Origin: Clostridia bacterium
GTDB lineage: Bacteria > Bacillota > Clostridia > Oscillospirales > Acutalibacteraceae
DNA length: 64,000 bases
Direction of reading: 5' to 3'
Assembly: GCA_017549105.1 (NCBI GenBank)
Contig: JAFYVN010000002.1
Coordinates: 62,001-126,000 of the forward strand
Part shown: positions 60,927-64,000 of the stretch, piece after piece
Position numbering within the stretch: the first letter of the stretch is position 1
How the letters are laid out: the number at the start of each line of letters is the position of its first letter
Notes under the pieces: generated by a model
Database searches by the model: none
Seen by the model: only the letters and a program-made list of their open reading frames with translations
Told to the model about the DNA's origin: nothing
Program-made: the position numbers and the translations under genes

Positions 60927-60938
60927 GAACATTTGTTC
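60927..60938. promoter_or_regulatory. SOS (LexA) box
   Basis: GAACATTTGTTC matches the Gram-positive LexA operator GAAC-N4-GTTC, and its arms extend symmetrically (ATGAAC / GTTCAT). It is placed seven bases after the -10 box, so LexA would block initiation of uvrB. Confidence 0.85.
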
Positions 60939-60962
60939 ATAGAATTTCACGGGAGAAACTGC

Positions 60963-62921
60963 ATGGATAAATTTATTCTTCATTCAAAATTCAAACCGAC
61001 GGGTGATCAGCCTCAGGCTATCGCAGAGCTTGTTGACGGCATCAACAAAGGATACGGTGAGCAAACACTTCTGGGTGTTACCGGCTCGGGCAAAACTTTC
61101 ACGATGGCAAACATCATCGAGAAGGTCAACCGACCCACGCTCATTCTTGCCCATAACAAAACTCTTGCCGCTCAGCTTTGCTCGGAATTCCGTGAATTTT
61201 TTCCCGATAATGCTGTTGAATATTTTGTATCATACTACGACTATTATCAGCCTGAAGCTTATATTCCCACAACCGACACCTACATCGAAAAAGATTCCGC
61301 AGTAAACGATGAAATTGATAAACTGCGCCATTCCGCCACATCCGCACTTTCGGAAAGACGTGACGTCATCATCGTTGCCAGTGTTTCGTGCATATACACT
61401 CTCGGCGACCCCATCGATTACCGCAGTATGGTTATTTCTCTTCGCACGGGAATGGAGAAAAGCCGTGACGAGCTGATTGAAAAACTGGTTTCAATTCAAT
61501 ATGAAAGAAACGACATTGATTTCAGCCGTAACAAATTCCGTGTAAGAGGAGATGTTGTTGAAATATTCCCCGTTTATTCGAATGAAAACGGTATAAGAGT
61601 TGAATTTTTTGGTGATGAAATTGACAGAATAAGCGAAATAAACGCCCTTACGGGTCAGGTCAAAAGTGTGCTTTCTCATGCCGCAATTTACCCTGCATCC
61701 CACTATGTTATCGCCCCCGAAAAAATGGAGCGTTCGATAACGCAGATTTACGGTGAAATGCTCGACAGAGTCAAGTTTTTTGAAGAAAACGGCAAACTTC
61801 TCGAAGCACAAAGAATCCGTCAGCGCACCGAATATGATATAGAAATGCTCCGCGAGACAGGATTCTGTAAAGGTATTGAAAACTATTCAAGAATTATGTC
61901 CGGCAGACCTGCGGGGTCATCTCCGTTTACACTTCTCGATTATTTCCCCGATGACTATCTCCTTTTTGTTGACGAATCCCACGTTACTCTGCCCCAGGTA
62001 AGAGCAATGTACGGCGGCGACAGAGCCCGAAAAGAAAGCCTGATTGAATTCGGTTTCCGTCTGCCTTCCGCTTACGATAACAGACCGCTGACCTTTGAGG
62101 AATTCTACGAAAGAACGGGACAAAAAGTTTTTGTCAGTGCAACTCCGGGCGAATTTGAAAAAGGAAAAAGCACACATATTGCAGAACAGGTTATCAGACC
62201 CACAGGTCTGCTTGACCCTGAAATTTCGGTCAGACCTACTGAAGGTCAGATTGACGACCTTGTTTCCGAAATCAACACAAGAACCGCAAAGGGTGAGCGT
62301 GTGCTCGTCACAACACTGACCAAACGAATGGCAGAGGATCTGACGGATTACCTTGAAAATCTTGACATAAAAGTCCGTTATATGCACCACGATATAGACA
62401 CTATTGAGCGAATGGAAATCATCAGAGGTCTGCGCCTTGGCGATTTTGATGTTCTTATCGGCATCAACCTTCTGCGTGAAGGTCTGGATATCCCGGAGGT
62501 ATCACTCGTCGCAATTCTCGATGCAGACAAAGAAGGCTTTCTCCGTTCGGAAACATCGCTTATCCAGACCATAGGCAGAGCGGCACGCAATGCTGAAGGC
62601 ACGGTTATAATGTATGCAGACAGCGTTACTCCGTCAATGGAAAGAGCTATAACAGAAACAGTCCGCCGCCGTGAAAAACAAACAAAATACAACGAAGAAC
62701 ACGGCATTACACCGAAAACAATAGTTAAAGACGTTCACGAAATAATAGAAATCTCCGCCAAGGGTGACGAAGAAAAAGCAATCTCAAAAATGAGCCGAAA
62801 AGAGCGTGAAGCAATGATTCTCAAGCTGACCGCAGAAATGAAAGCAGCAGCAAAAATCCTTGAATTCGAACACGCAGCTTATCTTCGCGACCGCATTGAA
62901 AAACTCAGACGAGGTAAATAA
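60963..62921 (+). CDS. uvrB: UvrABC system protein B
   Basis: UvrB is the damage-verifying helicase-like subunit of nucleotide excision repair. From the ATG at 60963 (GGGAG upstream) it has 652 residues. The Walker A is [10 protein letters not shown], the beta-hairpin [12 protein letters not shown] inserts into DNA, DESH occurs within [11 protein letters not shown], and [10 protein letters not shown] is motif VI. A C-terminal UVR domain (about residues 615-650) binds UvrC. The open frame extends ten codons upstream into the leader. SOS control is evident from the LexA box. Confidence 0.98.
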   Translation: MDKFILHSKFKPTGDQPQAIAELVDGINKGYGEQTLLGVTGSGKTFTMANIIEKVNRPTLILAHNKTLAAQLCSEFREFFPDNAVEYFVSYYDYYQPEAYIPTTDTYIEKDSAVNDEIDKLRHSATSALSERRDVIIVASVSCIYTLGDPIDYRSMVISLRTGMEKSRDELIEKLVSIQYERNDIDFSRNKFRVRGDVVEIFPVYSNENGIRVEFFGDEIDRISEINALTGQVKSVLSHAAIYPASHYVIAPEKMERSITQIYGEMLDRVKFFEENGKLLEAQRIRQRTEYDIEMLRETGFCKGIENYSRIMSGRPAGSSPFTLLDYFPDDYLLFVDESHVTLPQVRAMYGGDRARKESLIEFGFRLPSAYDNRPLTFEEFYERTGQKVFVSATPGEFEKGKSTHIAEQVIRPTGLLDPEISVRPTEGQIDDLVSEINTRTAKGERVLVTTLTKRMAEDLTDYLENLDIKVRYMHHDIDTIERMEIIRGLRLGDFDVLIGINLLREGLDIPEVSLVAILDADKEGFLRSETSLIQTIGRAARNAEGTVIMYADSVTPSMERAITETVRRREKQTKYNEEHGITPKTIVKDVHEIIEISAKGDEEKAISKMSRKEREAMILKLTAEMKAAAKILEFEHAAYLRDRIEKLRRGK

Positions 62922-62924
62922 TAA

Positions 62925-64000
62925 ATGGCTGTAAAAAATCTAACCGTTAAAGGTGCAAAAGAGCACAATCTTAAAAATGTTGACATAACAATCCCCCGTG
63001 ACAAGCTTGTTGTTTTCACGGGTCTTTCTGGTTCGGGAAAATCCTCTCTCGCTTTCGACACAATCTATGCCGAAGGTCAGAGAAGATATGTTGAATCCCT
63101 TTCATCATACGCAAGACAGTTTCTCGGTCAGATGGAAAAACCCAATGTTGAAAGCATTGAGGGGCTCTCCCCCGCAATTTCAATCGACCAAAAAACAACA
63201 TCAAAAAATCCCCGTTCAACCGTCGGTACGGTTACGGAGATTTATGACTATCTGCGTCTGCTTTATGCAAGAATCGGCATACCTCATTGCCCCGAATGCG
63301 GCAGAGAAATCAGCAGACAGACGGTTGATGACATCACCGTTCAGGTGCTTTCTCTCGAAGAAGGCACAAAAATCCAGGTTATGGCACCTATTGCAAGAGG
63401 CAAAAAAGGTGAATATGTAAAAGAACTCGACTCAATCCGTAAAAGCGGCTTTGCAAGGGTACGTATCGACGGGATAACCTACGATCTATCCGAAGAAATA
63501 AAGCTTGAAAAGAATATAAAGCACAATATTGAGGTTGTCGTTGACCGACTTGTTATCAAAGACGGCATCCGTTCACGTCTTGCAGACTCAATCGAAACCG
63601 CAACAAATCTGACTGACGGACTTCTGCTGATTGACGTTATCGGCGGAGAAGAAATGCTTTATTCACTCAACTATGCCTGCCCCGAACACGGAGTAAGCAT
63701 TGAGGAACTTGAACCTCGTTCATTCTCATTCAACAATCCTTTCGGCGCCTGCCCGAATTGCTCGGGTCTGAGCGTGCTTATGAAAGTTGATCCGAAAATG
63801 GTTGTACCCGATGATTCACTCTCCATCCGTGAAGGTGCAATCAAGGCGAGCGGCTGGTCGGCAAGCGACGGCGGCACGATTGCGCAGATGTATTACGAAG
63901 GAATTGCAAATGCGTACGATTTTTCACTCGATACTCCGTTCAAAGAATTATCAAAAAAAGCAAAAGATATTATTTTTTACGGTACAGGCGGCAAAAAAAT
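62925..64000 (+). CDS. uvrA: UvrABC system protein A (cut by the window end)
   Basis: The first 358 codons of uvrA are present. The ATPase Walker [18 protein letters not shown] and the DNA-binding/UvrB-binding part with [14 protein letters not shown] follow, then zinc-module cysteines CPECG and CPNCS. It starts four bases after uvrB, so both are expressed from the SOS-controlled promoter. UvrA scans DNA for damage and loads UvrB. The missing part is the second ABC domain and C-terminus. Confidence 0.97.
   Translation, partial: MAVKNLTVKGAKEHNLKNVDITIPRDKLVVFTGLSGSGKSSLAFDTIYAEGQRRYVESLSSYARQFLGQMEKPNVESIEGLSPAISIDQKTTSKNPRSTVGTVTEIYDYLRLLYARIGIPHCPECGREISRQTVDDITVQVLSLEEGTKIQVMAPIARGKKGEYVKELDSIRKSGFARVRIDGITYDLSEEIKLEKNIKHNIEVVVDRLVIKDGIRSRLADSIETATNLTDGLLLIDVIGGEEMLYSLNYACPEHGVSIEELEPRSFSFNNPFGACPNCSGLSVLMKVDPKMVVPDDSLSIREGAIKASGWSASDGGTIAQMYYEGIANAYDFSLDTPFKELSKKAKDIIFYGTGGKK

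Overview
The window reads as ordinary chromosome of a low-to-moderate GC, Gram-positive, spore-forming Clostridia, most like the uncultured gut Oscillospiraceae/Ruminococcaceae. The evidence is a BofA/YaaL pair, the neighbourhood recO-yqzL-era-dgkA-ybeY-phoH, the pair trmK-nif3, RqcH, a T-box leader before ileS, WalJ- and RlmH-type housekeeping genes, sigma-A promoters of the TTGACA-N17-TATAAT type and a Gram-positive LexA box before uvrB. I see no prophage, transposase, CRISPR array, rRNA or plasmid module. The organism assignment is inference.

Layout. Positions 0.3-7.6 kb hold housekeeping genes: murA, a WalJ-like hydrolase, a membrane-anchored M23 peptidase, rlmH, gapA, a pseudouridine synthase, an unknown protein with a C-terminal cysteine cluster, and greA. 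From greA an apparently continuous plus-strand operon runs through lysS into a cell-surface polymer locus (9.2-16.5 kb): two GT2 enzymes, a TagG/TagH-type ABC exporter, TarI and TarJ (CDP-ribitol synthesis), a two-domain GT2 protein and a TagB/TagF/TarL-family polymerase. A second polymerase of that family faces it. A tRNA-Gln gene follows, with a duplicated tRNA tail and a structured repeat behind it.

Positions 18.1-29.7 kb carry a small membrane protein, two GH78 rhamnosidases, a BspA-like leucine-rich-repeat surface protein, bofA/yaaL, a mannose-6-phosphate isomerase gene interrupted by one in-frame stop, an ABC-F protein, a GNAT acetyltransferase and a Gfo/Idh/MocA oxidoreductase. Positions 29.7-33.8 kb, on the minus strand, carry a zinc-ribbon membrane protein and a tight four-gene set: HEYGH membrane protein, GPH symporter, DUF4364 protein and AraD. 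A T-box leader and ileS follow.

Positions 37.4-45.7 kb are transport and surface genes: a secreted metallophosphoesterase with an NSS symporter, an SGNH hydrolase, a PI-PLC-like protein, a SulP transporter and a CapA-like protein. Then come tRNA-Arg, iolC and iolJ with a YibE/F membrane protein and a second GPH symporter, and the conserved recO-to-phoH block on the minus strand. On the plus strand follow a DUF1858 protein, trmK, nif3, rqcH and an AT-rich methyltransferase gene. The right end has a DUF378 protein, rmlC and rmlA (dTDP-rhamnose precursor), and divergently uvrB and uvrA under an SOS box. uvrA runs off the window.

Together these genes suggest an envelope containing a ribitol-phosphate polymer and rhamnose, and a diet including rhamnosylated glycans, pentoses and inositol-derived sugar acids. 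The least explained items are the tRNA-tail repeat, the T-box leader without a recognisable canonical T-box sequence, the interrupted manA, the greA-lysS-teichoic-acid operon, several families of inverted-repeat elements between genes, and a few uncharacterised proteins.
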